A stretch of DNA of 64,000 nt from Austropuccinia psidii (Eukaryota; Basidiomycota; Pucciniomycetes; Pucciniales; Sphaerophragmiaceae). How positions within the stretch are numbered: the first letter of the stretch is position 1; the number at the start of each line of letters is the position of its first letter. Position numbers and translations under genes: made by a program. The notes under the pieces were generated by a model, which did no database searches, was not told where the DNA came from, and worked only from the letters and a program-made list of their open reading frames with translations. This document shows, piece after piece, positions 11,494 to 24,383 of the stretch. The DNA is taken from positions 24,438,605 through 24,502,604 of the forward strand of contig JALGQZ010000013.1 in NCBI GenBank assembly GCA_023105745.1. Reading direction: 5' to 3'.

Positions 11494-11874
11494 GTAAAGG
11501 GCAATTGAAATTATCAATATACCCAACCACACTTCTAATACTGTTGGCTTACAGTAAGAGAGGTGTCCTTTTTTAATAAAAAAAAGAACAGTATCAATGG
11601 CTTTAAGTGTTTTAACATACAAAACATGCCAAAAGATAAGGTTTTGTGGTGATTAAATTATAATTGACCACACAACAAGGCAATTCAAAAATAAAAATCA
11701 CAGTGGTATATAACATATACCACTCAAAAAATGAATATAAGATATGTATAATATTTATCTTTTAATATAATTACGCCTAAAAAAAGAAACAGTAAGGTCA
11801 GAATTAGGATAATAAGAGAAAAACTCACTTATAACATCCAAAAAAGTTAAAAAAACATGGCCAGGCCCCCAAAA
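11494..11874 (-). other. Family-A leader with primer-binding site
   Basis: Directly inside the LTR A end, the minus strand reads TTTGGGGGCCTGGCCATG (11,874-11,857). This is the same string that follows the family-B LTR at 59,585, so it is taken as the tRNA primer-binding site. The rest is AT-rich untranslated leader; no gene. Confidence 0.65.
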
Positions 11875-12695
11875 TGTCAGGCTGAGTCTTTGATAAAGTG
11901 ATAATGAAGGTATATACAGCTTTAAATATGACTTTGACATGGAGAAAAAGTATTTAAGAAGGTTTGGTTAAAAGATATCAAGGGCTTTACTAGTAATAAT
12001 TAGCTGTGGTGAGCACTGCTGAAATCCCTGGATGCAGGTTTATCTGTTGGGTTACAATAATTAAGTTTAAAGTATACCTGACTTATTTTCCAAGAGTATA
12101 ACTTTCTTGCACAGCTTTACTACATAGTAATTTAAAAAAAGGATGAGGAAACCTTTTCTGGTGGAGAAAGGGTCCCTTTTTCTCCTTAAATTGGGTGAAA
12201 AAGGCTTCTAGACCTTTCCATGTAGAGGAAGTGAAGATTTTTCACTTACAAGGACTGGCTTGTGGTTTTCACAAGGCCTGTATAGCCTGTATTAGGCTCA
12301 GATGTGGTTTTAAAACCACATCTGGGCAGTTTTCACCAATACAGGGAAAAGATTTTCAACTGGGAACCACATAACCCTCTTCTGACATGTATGACATGTA
12401 GAATTCTGTACAGAACCTGTACAAGACCCCATTATTGACCAACCTACAAGGTATTGAAGTATAAACAGGCCTCTTTGTCTGTTTGACACCTCATAATAAT
12501 AATTATGGGAGAATATCCCACAGTAAGGCTGTATTGGTCTAACTGTGGGATTTTGACCTTAAAACTGCCATAACTTTGTCATTTTTGGAGATATCAAGCT
12601 CAAAGTTGGTTAATTGTGTAGCCCTGGATTGTTTCTACACAATTGTACCTTATTTGATATGGCTATCATTAAGTATGGAAAAGTTATACAATGTA

Positions 12696-14348
12696 CAGTT
12701 CCCTGAAGCATATATTTGGACACTTTTTTTCCAAAAAAAAAGAAAAAGTTTCATGAACCTTTTTTTTTGAAATTGCACATGCATGTGTGTAAAACAATTT
12801 AGCAGCTTTGCAGCCACTTCTCTTGCACCCAAAAAATTGTTCTTTATACATTAAGACTTTTCATTACACTGTTCTTTTTTACATTGTGGCTTTTTTGTAC
12901 ATAGAGATCAAATGTGAAAAAAATATATTTTACATCTAAGTGGCTATTTTCCAGCAATAAACTATGATACAAAAAGAGGCTGTGGTAGATGGCCTACCCT
13001 CTTGTGGGTCCCCCATTGGAACTAATAACTGCCTGCATGCAATCATGCATCCCAAGGAGGAGCTTATCAAAAAAAGTTGGTGAGAGCTCATTCCATGCCA
13101 TCTGAATGGCGGCTGGTAATTTGTCCATTGTGTGAGGCTGGTGGTGCTTTATCACTTGTATCTTGATTTTTTTCCACACAATCTTGATGGGGTTCAGATT
13201 GGGAAAGTGGGCTGGCCAGGGCAGCTTATTGACTTGATTTCTTGCATGCCATTCATTTGAGATCCTTGCAGTGTGAATCAGAGCCCCATCTTCCATCATT
13301 GCAATGTGTTCTTGGGTACAAATGTATGGTGCATCCACCATATAGTCATAAAACAGGTGGAGGTTGGGGTCATAAACCTGTTGAATGAAGGATTTGGCCA
13401 TTTGGTTTCCATCTAAAAAAACAAGTGGCCCTTTTGTCCTTCCAATGAAAGCACCCCAAACCATTATTGATCATCGTCCTAATCAATGGTTGACTTGAAT
13501 GTTTTTGAGGATGTGTTTCTCTTGCGTTGTGCACCAAACCTGTACATGATCACATTTCTTGCCGAGTTCAAATGATGATTTGTACGTCCAAATTATGCAG
13601 GCCCACTTCTGGATCGTCCAATGCCCAAACTGGTTGGCAAAGGCCAATTGCCTTTTGAAATCCAACACGCGCAGGTATGGCTTTTTGGGGGCAATACATG
13701 ATCTTTTACCCAGATCATGTATTGCCTTGCTAATGGTGCGTGGACTCACTTTCTTTTGAATCACTTGTTTGATTTTGCATAGGTTTGCTCGTCTGTTTAC
13801 CCTGATAAACCTGTCAACGTCTTGACAGTCTTTGTTGTTGAGGATTTTTGGTCAACCAGATTTTGGATGGTTTGCACAGGTCGCATGTTCCCCAAATCAT
13901 CAGATTTTCTCATAAACCGTCAATTTGGGTATTTCCACCCGCTGTGATATTTGCCGTATTGATAATCTGGCATTCCACATTCCAGCTATCTGGCTCCGCT
14001 GCTCCAACCCAAGGTATTTGGGCATGACTATGGATTAAAGGTGAGTTCCTACAAACATAAAACAAAACATGAATTCCAAAAACAGAAAAATAAATAAAGA
14101 AAGGACATACCAACAACCCCCAATATAGAAAAACAATGATTCACTCCCAATGGGAAGAGCTGAACATGAGAGAAAATGTGAGGAAAAAAAAATAAACACA
14201 ACAACAAAGTCTTAAAACAAATCATTACATGAGACAAAAAAATTTAAAAACAAAAACAAAATCTTAAAACAAATGTTACGTGATTGCGCATGGTCCATGC
14301 GCTTTGTATCTGTGCAGACAGTGTCCAAATATATGCTTTGGGGCACTG
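12696..14348 (-). mobile_element. Tc1/mariner DNA transposon
   Basis: 28-bp terminal inverted repeats (12,696-12,723 and 14,321-14,348) share AAGCATATATTTGGACAC and differ at 3 of 28 positions. A TA lies just outside each end (12,694-12,695 and 14,349-14,350), the target duplication typical of the superfamily. Removing the 1653-bp element restores continuity of the family-A LTR. It holds one decayed transposase gene. Confidence 0.9.
12994..14040 (-). pseudogene. Tc1-like DD34E transposase, catalytically dead
   Basis: Recognisable from an N-terminal DNA-binding part (about 14,040-13,780, several frameshifts; blocks RKSDDLGNMRPVQ and RFIRVNRRANLCK) through VSPRTISKAIHDLGKRSCIA to the catalytic core. 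The C-terminal half is a clean 156-codon frame (13,464-12,994): MVWGAFIGRTKGPLVF, MMEDGALIHTARISNEW, PWPAHFPNLNPIKIVWK. From the Asp of MEDGA to the last catalytic position is exactly 34 residues, so this is a DD34E enzyme. The first Asp (expected in WTDESSF) is Tyr (WTYKSSF, about 13,580) and the final Glu is Lys (NPIK). Two of three metal ligands are lost. Confidence 0.88.
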
Positions 14349-14848
14349 TACATATGTATGATTTGCTTAAAATCTGTATGGAGCTTGTTTTCCCCATAAC
14401 TTTTGTTCTAGATGAGATATGGGGAAATTTATGGTGCCAACAGATAGCCTTAATTGTGCTCTTTCCAAAAAGACAACACTTTAGGTATCTCACACTAAAA
14501 CTGTAGAAGTTAGATTGGAGGTGAATATTTTATTCACCCTTATTTGACCTGATTTTGGTCATAACTCCTGTAGTTTTGGTTTTAGCTAAATTTGGCTAGT
14601 ACCATTGGATAGCCCTGACTTAGATCTTTGTTTTGAATACCCATTTGATGGGGTTTGGCCTCTTCCTCTGAATTTCAGATGAGAGGTGAAAAATAAGGTT
14701 TATGCTCAGTGGTGGGTTTTCTCTTTCCTTTGATACCTTTTGAGCTGATATGGCTCAGCTCCATGCTTTGGTGGTATCTTGGCTTTACCATTGGTTTATG
14801 ATATTTGGCTGTCATGCTTGTGCTCTGGTTTTGGGTCACAGGCTGACA

Positions 14849-17800
14849 GATAGTTGAAATAACACTTGGAAAAAAAACTTGCTTTTCCACTGAAGATAAA
14901 GATGCTAATTCTGATCTCAACTTGGAGATACACACATACATTGAGAAAATTCATTGCTAGCACTCTCCTCAGCTCAGTTGAAGAAAAAGATGATGCACCT
15001 ACCATTTATCATCTTCTAAAAAATCAATTTGAAAACACTCTTTCTCTCATATCATGAATCTCCTTGATGTTCTTTAACCTCCCCAGAAGCTTCCGACAGC
15101 CTGCATGAAGCTTTTTCCAGAACTAACTCCATCTTCAGTAACATTTATTCAGCTGTGGATCTACTTGGACTGACAAAGTTTTAACTTCAAATTTATTTAA
15201 TCTCAAGGGAAAGAAACATTATAATGATATTTTGAATGAAATGGACTAAAGGTTGTCTACTGAACCTAATTTTTGACTCAAATCAAACAAAGTATTGAAA
15301 GTGGCACAGCAATTCTAAAAATGTGTTGTGCTGGACAATGTATTAAATGAAAATACAATTAGTCTAATGGCTACAAGTGGTTCTAGACACATGACAGCAC
15401 AATCCTCCAGCCAGTTTGCCCCTGAAAAAAAACAAAAATATACAGAAATGAGGCTTCTGTTGAGTCAAAAATCAGAATCTTGGGCTTGCTACCATTTAAG
15501 CCCCTGTTTTCCCTGCCTTCACTGCTATGAGTGGGGGCATTGGCACAGGACTTCCAAAGGAAGAAGAGAGGATTACCAGCAATTTAAGACCCTAGAAAAA
15601 AGAATCCAAACATCACTCTGAAAAATTTCACAGTTTCTTCACATCCATTTACTGCTGAAATGGAAGTCAAAGAAGAAGAAAAATTCATTGCTTCAATCCA
15701 AGAGGCAACAGGGGATTAATTGCTAGTCCTTCTTGATCAAGGTGCAAAACACCATGTTACTGGTGTTGTCAATTTTTTAAGACTACAGAAAAGTTAACCT
15801 ATCATTATCCATTGCATCAGAAAAGCAACATTGGGTAATTGGGAAGGGTAAAATGAATTTGGAATTCCAATCTGGTAAACTCTGACTCACCAAGGTGCTT
15901 CACTTCCCAGAAATACAAAGGAAAGTAATTTCACTTGGTAATTTATGAAAAATGATGGAGATGTGCTACTGTTTGAGGAAGTTATTTTTGGATTCAAACA
16001 AAATTCTTGTACTTATGGTAGTATATTACAAGGAAATCAATTGTACCTTATTTCTAATGATGTGATGTCTTTCAATTAAATTGATTAGTTAAATAAATAT
16101 CAATACCATCTGATTCACCAACAACCTGTGCACTTATTGCTTCAAACTGTTATACATATGCATTGGCTAAACTGTGTAAAGGGCTCCCCCTAAAGTCAAT
16201 CACCTTTTTCCATAATGCTAATTTTCAAAGAGCAATAACTCACATTTTGAAATGCCATAAGGACTGATAATAGACAGTCCAGGTGATTTCATAGCTTCAG
16301 ATTTTATGGGCCCCTTCCCAGTTTCATTTCATAGAAAATCATATTTGCTAATCATCCATGATCACTACTCATCGCTTGTTACCATGTATCCATTAAGACA
16401 GAAATCTGAATCATCCCAAGCTATCATTTAGTGGAGTAACAAGCTCAATAATCTAACAGATTTAAGTTTCAAGGGGCTATGAACTGACAATGGAGGGGAA
16501 TTCACCTAAAAAGCTTTGAGTGAGGATTTAAAAGCAAGAGGCATAGTACATGAAATGAAAATTTCATATGATAATCACCAAGCTTAAAAAATTGAATAAA
16601 CAAACAAGACTATAGCTGAAGCATCCAGATAAATTCTCATCAATTTAGGACTTCACACAGAAATGTGGAAATATGGTTTTCAATAGGGTGTTACATTCTA
16701 AAAAAACAAAGACACCTTATTAAATAACTACTAGTAGGAAGCCAGATCTAACACCCCTGAGAACATTTGGGTTCAAATCATATGTTCATGATATATTACA
16801 TTGAAAAGATCTGATACATAAGGACAAATAACGTATCTTCCTGGTAATAGCTGAGGATTCCAAGGGCTGGGTATTCTGGAATGGTGAATGATGCTTTGGT
16901 AGTCTTTGATGAGAAAATTATGCTGTCAAATACAGAAGAGATCTCAATGGCTTCCACAATCAATATAATTCACTTCCTTTATCCATCTATGATTCAAGAG
17001 CTATAATATCAGTATCAATTACTTGAATTGATGCACTTGTCAGAAACATTGGATGGGGACTAACAAATAAATTACCACAATTCTATGAGCTCAGGAGAAG
17101 AATATGACTTGAGTTAAGTGATGAAGAAAGAGCTTTATATGTGGTCATGGATGGGGTGTGAGATGAAGTAGATGCAAAACAACAGAAACATGTATTGGGA
17201 ACCTTCTGGGTCTTTGAAATGAATAGAAATCCAAATGGTGATTTGATTAAAAATAAGGCAAAGATTGTATTACAGTGGAACAGAAAAATCAAAGATTTAT
17301 AATTTGAAGAAACCTTTGCCCCCACATCAACATTTACCAGCCTGTGATGCCTATTTTCAATAGTATTGGAACTCCGCTGGGAGATAGAAACATTAGATGT
17401 TGCAACAGCATACTTGGTCAACCAATTTACATCAAGCCCCCACCAGGACACAAGATTCCATCCAACAAATTCCTGAGGCTGAAAAAGCTTCTTTATGGTT
17501 TAAAACAGTAAGTCCACTGCTGGTCACAGCATCTGCAGGGAGTGCTATCAAGAAGACAAAAGTACCAATGAATATGAAAGTGAAGGTGAGAAGGAACTTT
17601 TGTGGATACATGTGGATGAAAGTATCTTAGAAGCTAGCCAAAGAATACTCATGAAACAATTGAGTAAAGAACTACAAGAAAGAATTTTATTTTAATGGGA
17701 TATTGGTATACATAGCATGTTAGGCTTAATGGTTAATCAAGTGGATCATATATTATATTTGTCTCAACCAATTCTGGTCAAGAAAATATGTGAGTCAAAC

Positions 17801-18705
17801 TAAAGCAATATTACCATGGAAAACACTTTTCTGGAAAGGGAGATAGAATAGCAGTCAGCAACAACATTAGAAAGACTATACTTATTGCAGATTGGGATGC
17901 TGTTATATCTGGAAAAGGAAAAAAGATGCAAAATCATGTTATATGTAAATTAAATGGTTAGAATTTCAATGAACACATCTAAAAAAACATTGAGCGGAAC
18001 TAGAATTTCTGATTGATTATGCACAGGGGATGAAAAAAAAGTCATTGGAAATAGATTCCAAAATTGAGAAGGAAGGCTTGAAGATGTATATAGATGGAAA
18101 CTGGGGAGGAGAGGAATCAAGACCACAGAATGGCTTCATCAGAGTTTTATGGCGTTCACTGGTGAAATGGAATTCAAGAAGAAAAACTTGCATAGAATCT
18201 TAAAAATGGCACTAGCATATGTGGTGTGGGAAGGAATTTTGAATTCTGAGTCAGTTGGGATAGCATCACCTGGAATGATTCTGACTTTGATCTCTAAAAA
18301 GAAGGCAGCAATACAGATAGAATAAAATAGTGATAGTAGGAAGAACTCAAGACACATACAGCATTAATTTCACCTAATAAACAAATCATTTAGTAGAAGT
18401 AATCTTACATGTACTTGGATAAATTGAGATAATGAAAGGGTATAAATCTTTAAAAAGAAACTGGGGAAACTGAAGGAGAAAACGTTCAACACCAATATTT
18501 TCAATAGATGAATGTTTTCTCAAGTAGAGTGTTGCTGTAAAAGCATATAGTCCCATAGAAAATTCAATGTGTATTCTTCTACACAAAACATTCATGCTTG
18601 TAGATAATATTTAAACCACAATCCATATCAAATCTGACCCCCTTTAGGGGAGTTTATCTAATAATTTCTGCTTCTCATCATAACATTCTGCTATTTTCTT
18701 ATGAC
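14849..18705 (+). pseudogene. Ty1/copia polyprotein, heavily decayed
   Basis: Collinear copia-order remnants. Gag lies at about 14,850-15,500, with a zinc-knuckle-like CLHCYEWGHWHRT near 15,515 whose last Cys is lost. Protease follows (LLVLLDQGAKHHVTG, about 15,725, with the usual Ser of DSGA replaced by Gln). Integrase has MGPFPVS (about 16,308) and TDNGGEFT (about 16,478). RT has PPPGHKIPSNKFL and LYGLKQ (about 17,437-17,505). RNase H has DGNWGGEESRPQNGF (about 18,090) and a C-terminal ADI-type region to about 18,510. Gag-protease-integrase-RT order distinguishes Ty1/copia from Ty3/gypsy. Dozens of stops; no LTRs recognised. It ends where family-B LTR sequence begins. Minus-strand open frames across it are shadows. 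Confidence 0.8.
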
Positions 18706-20318
18706 AGGGTACCCAACCTTTGGGATCTGCAAGAACACAAATAGGGTTTTCCTCCTGTATTGAAGAATTTTCAACCTTATTTAAGCTTTGATGTTAGACT
18801 TTAATTGAAAATACATTTTTAACTGGTTCATTGCTCTTTTGGGAAGGAATTACAAGCTTCTAAAGGGTAAATACCTATATGCAGGCTTGTAATCCAGTTT
18901 TTAAGATATTTCAAAGCTGTGTTAAGTTCTAATAAGCCACAAATTACAGTTCAAAGCATTGAAACCTTATCAAAATTGAAGGTTTAGTGTGTATTTCTAT
19001 TTTTCCATGTAAAAATAGCAATAACTTCAAAAAGTCATAGAAAATCCAATTCTCAATGGATTTACTCAAAAATTTCACATATCTTAAAAATTGATCCTAT
19101 TGGTGTATGAGGTGAATTTTCAGTATCTTTTATCCATCAAATGTGTTGTTATTTGGCCTTGAAAATATCTACTTTGATTATTTTTAAAGAAAATTAAGAT
19201 TTCTTCAAAAATTAATTAGATATCTTATTTATAAGACTTCTGCTTGAAAGTTCATTTTTAAGTCTTTATGTGATTAAATTCAATATTAATTGATCACTTT
19301 CTTTATCAAAGCTTTATATAATAAACTTGAATGAGGATTAAAGCTATTCGGAGTTAAGAATAACACTGGTAACTGTAAATTGAAATGAAAAATAAGTTCC
19401 CTTAAGTTAAGAACCTGATTTTTAGGCATTTTTGTGCAGTTTTTATCTTACAATTATCTCTATATCAATTATTTATAATGAGAGTTGCTCTGACATGATA
19501 AAAGAAGCCTTTAAATCATGGCTTTCTTTCATCATCTTTCTTCAATCAATTGGAAATCTGAAACAGTTAGTATTTTATTCTATATACAATCTTATATTAT
19601 TGTAATTAATTCTTAAGTTATTATTTTATTCTTTATGAATTTAAAATTAAAGAAGTAAGATCATAGAGTTCAGATTATATTTCTGTAATAGCCAGTAATC
19701 AGTTTTATTGTATAAAATTGTTGTTTTAAATATCTTTCAAGATCCACAAATTCCTCTAAGAACTCTTAGATCTTATTATACCATGTAAACATTGTTTTCT
19801 TTCTCTGAAATATTTTTTATATTTGGCATTTTCTTAACCTATAAACATTATTCAATACTATAACTGTTGTTTTTTGACTTATTGTATTGAATCAATATCA
19901 TAAGTTAGTTTTCTCTGAATTTATATATTGGTTATCTAGTATTAGTTCTCTATAGAATTTCTCTATAAGACTTATCTCTGCACAGTGCGTGTGATATTTT
20001 TTTATGGATAATATTATTATTATTTATAAGTGGTTAGTATTATTATTTTCCACATATAATTGTCTCATTAAGAGCTTTCATATTTCTCATTATTATAACC
20101 TTCAATGAATATATTAACAAGAGAATAACTCTAATTATTGAAGAACTTTCTTCTTATTAAATTATTCAATAATGATTAAATTTTTTTATATAATTATTTT
20201 AATACTTATATTAATTTTTGGCTGTAATATTTAATTATATTATATTTTCTACTGAGTAAAGTCATAGTACTCCTGATTTCTTTTAATATTATCAATAGTC
20301 TCATAGAGAAACCTTACA
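18706..20318 (+). repeat. Family-B 5' LTR, 5'-truncated
   Basis: From CAGGGTACCCAACC at 18,706 it follows the 3' LTR (compare 28,748 onward) to the shared end AAACCTTACA at 20,318. The first ~460 bp of the LTR are absent, replaced by copia sequence. Confidence 0.75.
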
Positions 20319-20949
20319 TTTGGGGGACTTTATGTGACTTTAATCTATTTTTGAAACAAAAACCATATTCTAGACCTCATTTTACTCTCTTTTGACATAA
20401 AATTTCTACATTTACTTAAATTTTGGATTTTTTAGGGACTTATCTCTCATAGATAATTCTTATAATCTTAATAAAATTATTTTTCTTAAGAGTATTCTTT
20501 AAAAAAATATACTTCTGAGTGATTTGGAATAAATTTCTATTTTCTAACTAGTGGCTTTTCATATCACAGACTTTAAATATATTCTTTGAGTTATTCTATT
20601 ATAAAGTGGATAACAATATAATTTGGATCAATAAGCTTATTAATTGAATAATTACTATCTCTTCAAGAAAATGAAAAATTAAAATTAAAAAATAAAAAAA
20701 AAAATACTTACAAACATTTTTTTAATATTTAGACAATTTTATTTATTTTTGATGGGATTTGCCATAAATTACTTTATAACAGATTTATTGAATAAGTTGA
20801 TATATTGAGTTCTATTTTATTATTATTTATTTTTCATAAAATAGCTTATATTTTCATTCTAGTCTCATCTTTCAGAAAAAGCTCTTCTGACTCTAGAATC
20901 TCAGAGTCAAGTGTTAAAATAAAAACTAGCCCAAGATCAAGAGGTTTAC
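20319..20949 (+). other. Primer-binding site and untranslated leader
   Basis: TTTGGGGGACTT follows the LTR end at 20,319 and is taken as the primer-binding site, as at 59,585 and 11,874. The rest is AT-rich with no gene. Confidence 0.6.
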
Positions 20950-22992
20950 TTGCAAAACAGCCCTTTTAATGTGCAGAAGGTGAATTTAACCCATTTATTA
21001 GTCCAATTTGCTTTATATTTACATGAAATGACTCCTAATACAGGTGGAAGAAATTACTCTATCCCTTCAAATGCATCTGGACAAGGACCTTCAAGTCATA
21101 AATACAAAATACAAGAATTCCAGCACATAGGAGAGGCACAAATGAAGGATTCCAGAACTTTGACAAGCTCCCAAGGTTTAGCCAGAACCTTCAACACTAT
21201 TATTGAGAGTCCTGAAGCTGAAATTACTGCTATTCCTGTTGTAAAATATGAAAAACTTCCAGGAATCAGAAGTAGAGATATAAAAGTTGCTCAGTACAAG
21301 AACTGATTTATGGGGGAAAAACAGAGGAGTGGGAATTTCTGAAAAGCCTTTAGATAGGGACAACAAGCTCATATCATAAATTGAAGAAGTTTTTGGGCTC
21401 AAAAAAGACACGGTAGCTTCTGCAAGGATGGACTACAATGTCTTGAAAAGGGGAATTTCACAAGATAAAATTATGTTTTGAAAACCAGTGCAGTTTGTCA
21501 GAGGATAAGAGAAAGGAGTTGGCCCAAAAAAAGGACAAAACCCCTGTTTAAGCTCCCCAAGCCTCCCCAAGCCCCAAAGACCATCCATAAGGCAAAGGGA
21601 AAGTCCAAATGGAACAAGCCTTACCCTCAGAATTACAAAATTTCATAAAAAGAAAGGACATCCATGGACAATGTACTCAATATAGAAAGAACTTTGATGA
21701 AATTCAAAAAAAGGAGGAGGAGACAATGAATCAATACTTTCAAAATAAATATTTTTTGCAAATTTTGTATCTTATTTTGGAGCTTTTCATAAAGAACTTT
21801 GAAAATTTTTTAACAATTTTGAATATATCCAACAGAATTTGGGTATCAAAATTTTACAAGTTCAAGAGTCAAAAAAATACCATTACGGGTCTGGAAAATG
21901 TGAATAAGGACTATATTTTGTCTTTTCCACATATTTGTGAGAGGATAGAATCCAAAGTCAAATTTCTTAATAAGATAGATTATAGTTCTATTTCTGCTAT
22001 TACTAAACAATAAAAAGAATTAAGAATACAAGCGCAAAACTTGGAAAACTCAACTGGTCACAATTCAGCTCTTTACCAATAACAATTGGAAAAAAGTGAT
22101 ACAGCAGAAATAATTGAATTGAAATAAGATATTCAATCAATTACTAAAAATATCTTATTGAAAAATGAGTTGGCAAGACAGAACAAACCAATTCTAGACG
22201 GAAATGTGTTAACCTTGAATGAAAATGATTTACATCATAATGAAATTTTAAGTAATGAAGAGGTGGATACTTCCTTCAACTTTAAAGACATTCCAATATC
22301 TGAGAAATTCCCTACCTTCAGTTTTGAATGAGAATATAATCATAAGAAATTTATGGAAACAATTGATATTTTGAATGAAGAACTTAACATACAAGATGGA
22401 TACATGAGTGACAGATTACACTCATTATTTACCAAATCAGCCAAGAAATGGTATTCTAAAATGGGACCAGCCCATGGTAAACACTGTCAGCCTTGGTGGA
22501 AAGAAACAATTATGTCCAAATTGGCTAATGAATACTGGAGATTTAGCAGATATTCTCAATATTGAGAGGGACAGGCCCATCTCCTGGTTTCTTTAGCAGA
22601 AGGACAGATTAACTTTTCTATATCCTGATATGTCTGAAACAATTGTACATCAAATTATATTAGGAAAATGTGGTAGTGACCTAGTGCATATTATAAGAAG
22701 CAGATGTATTGAGCCTTGCTCCCCAGAAGATTATATCAAATCCATGGAAGACATCAATAGCAGAAAGTAAATCAGTAGAAAGTGGTAAAAACCCTTAATA
22801 GAAAATAAGACTAGTGGGAAACCAACTTCTAGAGAAAGATGAAATAAACCATTAGACAGAGCTCCTTTGAAATGTAATAAATGTGAAATTAAATGTCATT
22901 TGTCTTGTAATTTTCCTGGAAAAACAATAATTAATGAAATGAAGCTTGCAAAAAACTCAAGAAACTAAGGGAAATGATGAAGTTACTGTAAA
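20950..22992 (+). pseudogene. Family-B gag, decayed
   Basis: Three open pieces remain in different frames: 20,950-21,306 (includes ESPEAEITAIPVVKYEKLPG), 21,609-22,013 and 22,353-22,565 (KFMETIDILNEELNIQDGYM, then LHSLFTKSAKKWYSKMG and WWKETIMSKLANEYW). These match, block for block, the gag of the element at 60-62.3 kb (IDMLQEDYTIPDG, LHSLFEKST, WWKQEIITKWAND). The zinc knuckle near 22,870 is degenerate. The 3' end of gag is separated from protease by the solo LTR insertion. Confidence 0.75.
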
Positions 22993-24383
22993 TGTCATCC
23001 TGTGACTCAAACCAGAGCACAGGTATGACAGCCAAATACCATAAACCAATGGTAAAGCTAAGATACCATCAAAACATGGAGCTGAGCCAAACCAGCTCAA
23101 AAAATATCAAAAGAAAGAGGAAACTCACCTCTTTCCAAATATATAAGTCCCTTCATAATAGGACAAAGAATATCAAAGTTATTCCTTCTCAAAGCTGTTG
23201 CTGAGCATAAACCTTAATTTTCACCTCTCATCTGAAATACAGAGGAAGACGCTCAACCCCAGAAAATGGGTATTCAAATTGAATCTCTAGGTCCGGGCTA
23301 TCCAAATTGAGCTAAGACCAAAATTGCAGAAGTTATGGTCAAAATAAGGTCAAATAAGGGTGAATAAAATATTCACCTCTCATCTAACTTCTACACTGTT
23401 AGTGCGAGAAGGTCTTTTGGAAAGACCACAATCAGGGCTATCTGATGGTATCATTCATTTCCCCATATCTCATCTAGAACAAACTTTATGGAGCAAACAG
23501 GCTCCATACAGATATTGAGAAAATCATATATCTGGATAACAAAATTTGTACATGGCATAACTTTGCCATATTTAATGTTAACCATACTAAATAAGGTACC
23601 ATTTTTTAGATCTCATCCAGGGCTACACAATGAACTAACGTTGAGCTCAATATCTCAAAAACTGACAAAGGTATAGCATTTTTATGGTTAAAACCCCACA
23701 ATTGGGCCAATACACCTTTTCTGTGGGATAATATCCCATAACCATGATTATGAGATGTCAAACAGACAAATAATATTGTTTATGCTTCAATACCTAATTT
23801 TTGATTCAATACTGGGGTCTCATACAGGTTTTGTACAGAATTCTATGCATCATACACATCAGAAGAGGGCTGTGTGGTCCCCAGAAGAAACTTTTCACCC
23901 TGTATTGGTTAAAACTGACCAGATATGGTTTCAAAGCCACATATGAGCCCAATAAAGAGTATTCAGGCCTTGTGAAAGCCACAAGCCAGTACTCTTAAGT
24001 GAAAATTTTTCACTTCATCCAAGTGAAATGGTTTAGAGGACCTTTTCACCCATTTTCAGGATAAAAAGGGACCTTTCTCTGCTCAAAAGAGGAATCCCCA
24101 TCCTGCTCTTGATTTCCTACATAGTAAAACTGTCCAAAACAGTTATACTCTTGTAAATAATCATGTTCAACTATGAATTTAATTATTGTAGTCTTTTATT
24201 ATAGTAATCCAATTGATAAAGCTGCACCCAGGGCTTTCAACAGCCCTCACCACCACTAAAACTCTTCTAGTAGAGCCCTTATATTTCAATTAAAATCTTT
24301 TTTTACCATTATTATCTGTGTAAAAGTCATAGTTTACGCTGTAAATATTATTATTATCACCTCCTCATAGACTCAGCCTGACA
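22993..24383 (+). mobile_element. Solo family-A LTR
   Basis: Starts TGTCATCCTGTGACTC, ends GACTCAGCCTGACA, 1391 bp. It has a perfect 5-bp target duplication GTAAA (22,988-22,992 and 24,384-24,388). Gag-pol reading resumes across the insertion (GNDEVTVK before it, VKEVHTHFPLYSGECMDL after it). Short open frames within it are not genes. Confidence 0.9.

Larger units (their letters stand above)
7831..14848 (-). mobile_element. Family-A Ty3/gypsy element, 5' part only, with nested insertions
   Basis: Minus orientation. From right to left: a family-A LTR (14,848 to 11,875, interrupted by Tc1/mariner), a primer-binding site at once after it (TTTGGGGGCCTGGCC on the minus strand, 11,874-11,860), a leader, a solo family-B LTR inserted in the leader, then gag. 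Gag is cut off near 7830 by the MULE fragment, so protease, RT and integrase are absent. The leader and start of gag are tandemly duplicated. Confidence 0.75.
11875..14848 (-). repeat. Family-A 5' LTR interrupted by a Tc1/mariner element
   Basis: Starts (minus strand) TGTCAGCCTGTGACCC at 14,848 and ends GACTCAGCCTGACA at 11,875. Removing the mariner element leaves about 1.32 kb, matching the other family-A LTRs (36,929-38,350; 22,993-24,383; 41,390-42,774). Flanks do not match each other (CAAA against GATAG), as expected if the far end of the element is lost. Confidence 0.8.

Noticed and set aside
17083..17451. 122-codon minus-strand frame
   Set aside because: Antisense to copia RT; no homology seen.
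23488..23998. Open frames inside the solo LTR
   Set aside because: Located within LTR sequence that is also present, non-coding, at other sites (37.4 kb, 42.3 kb, 12.3 kb).
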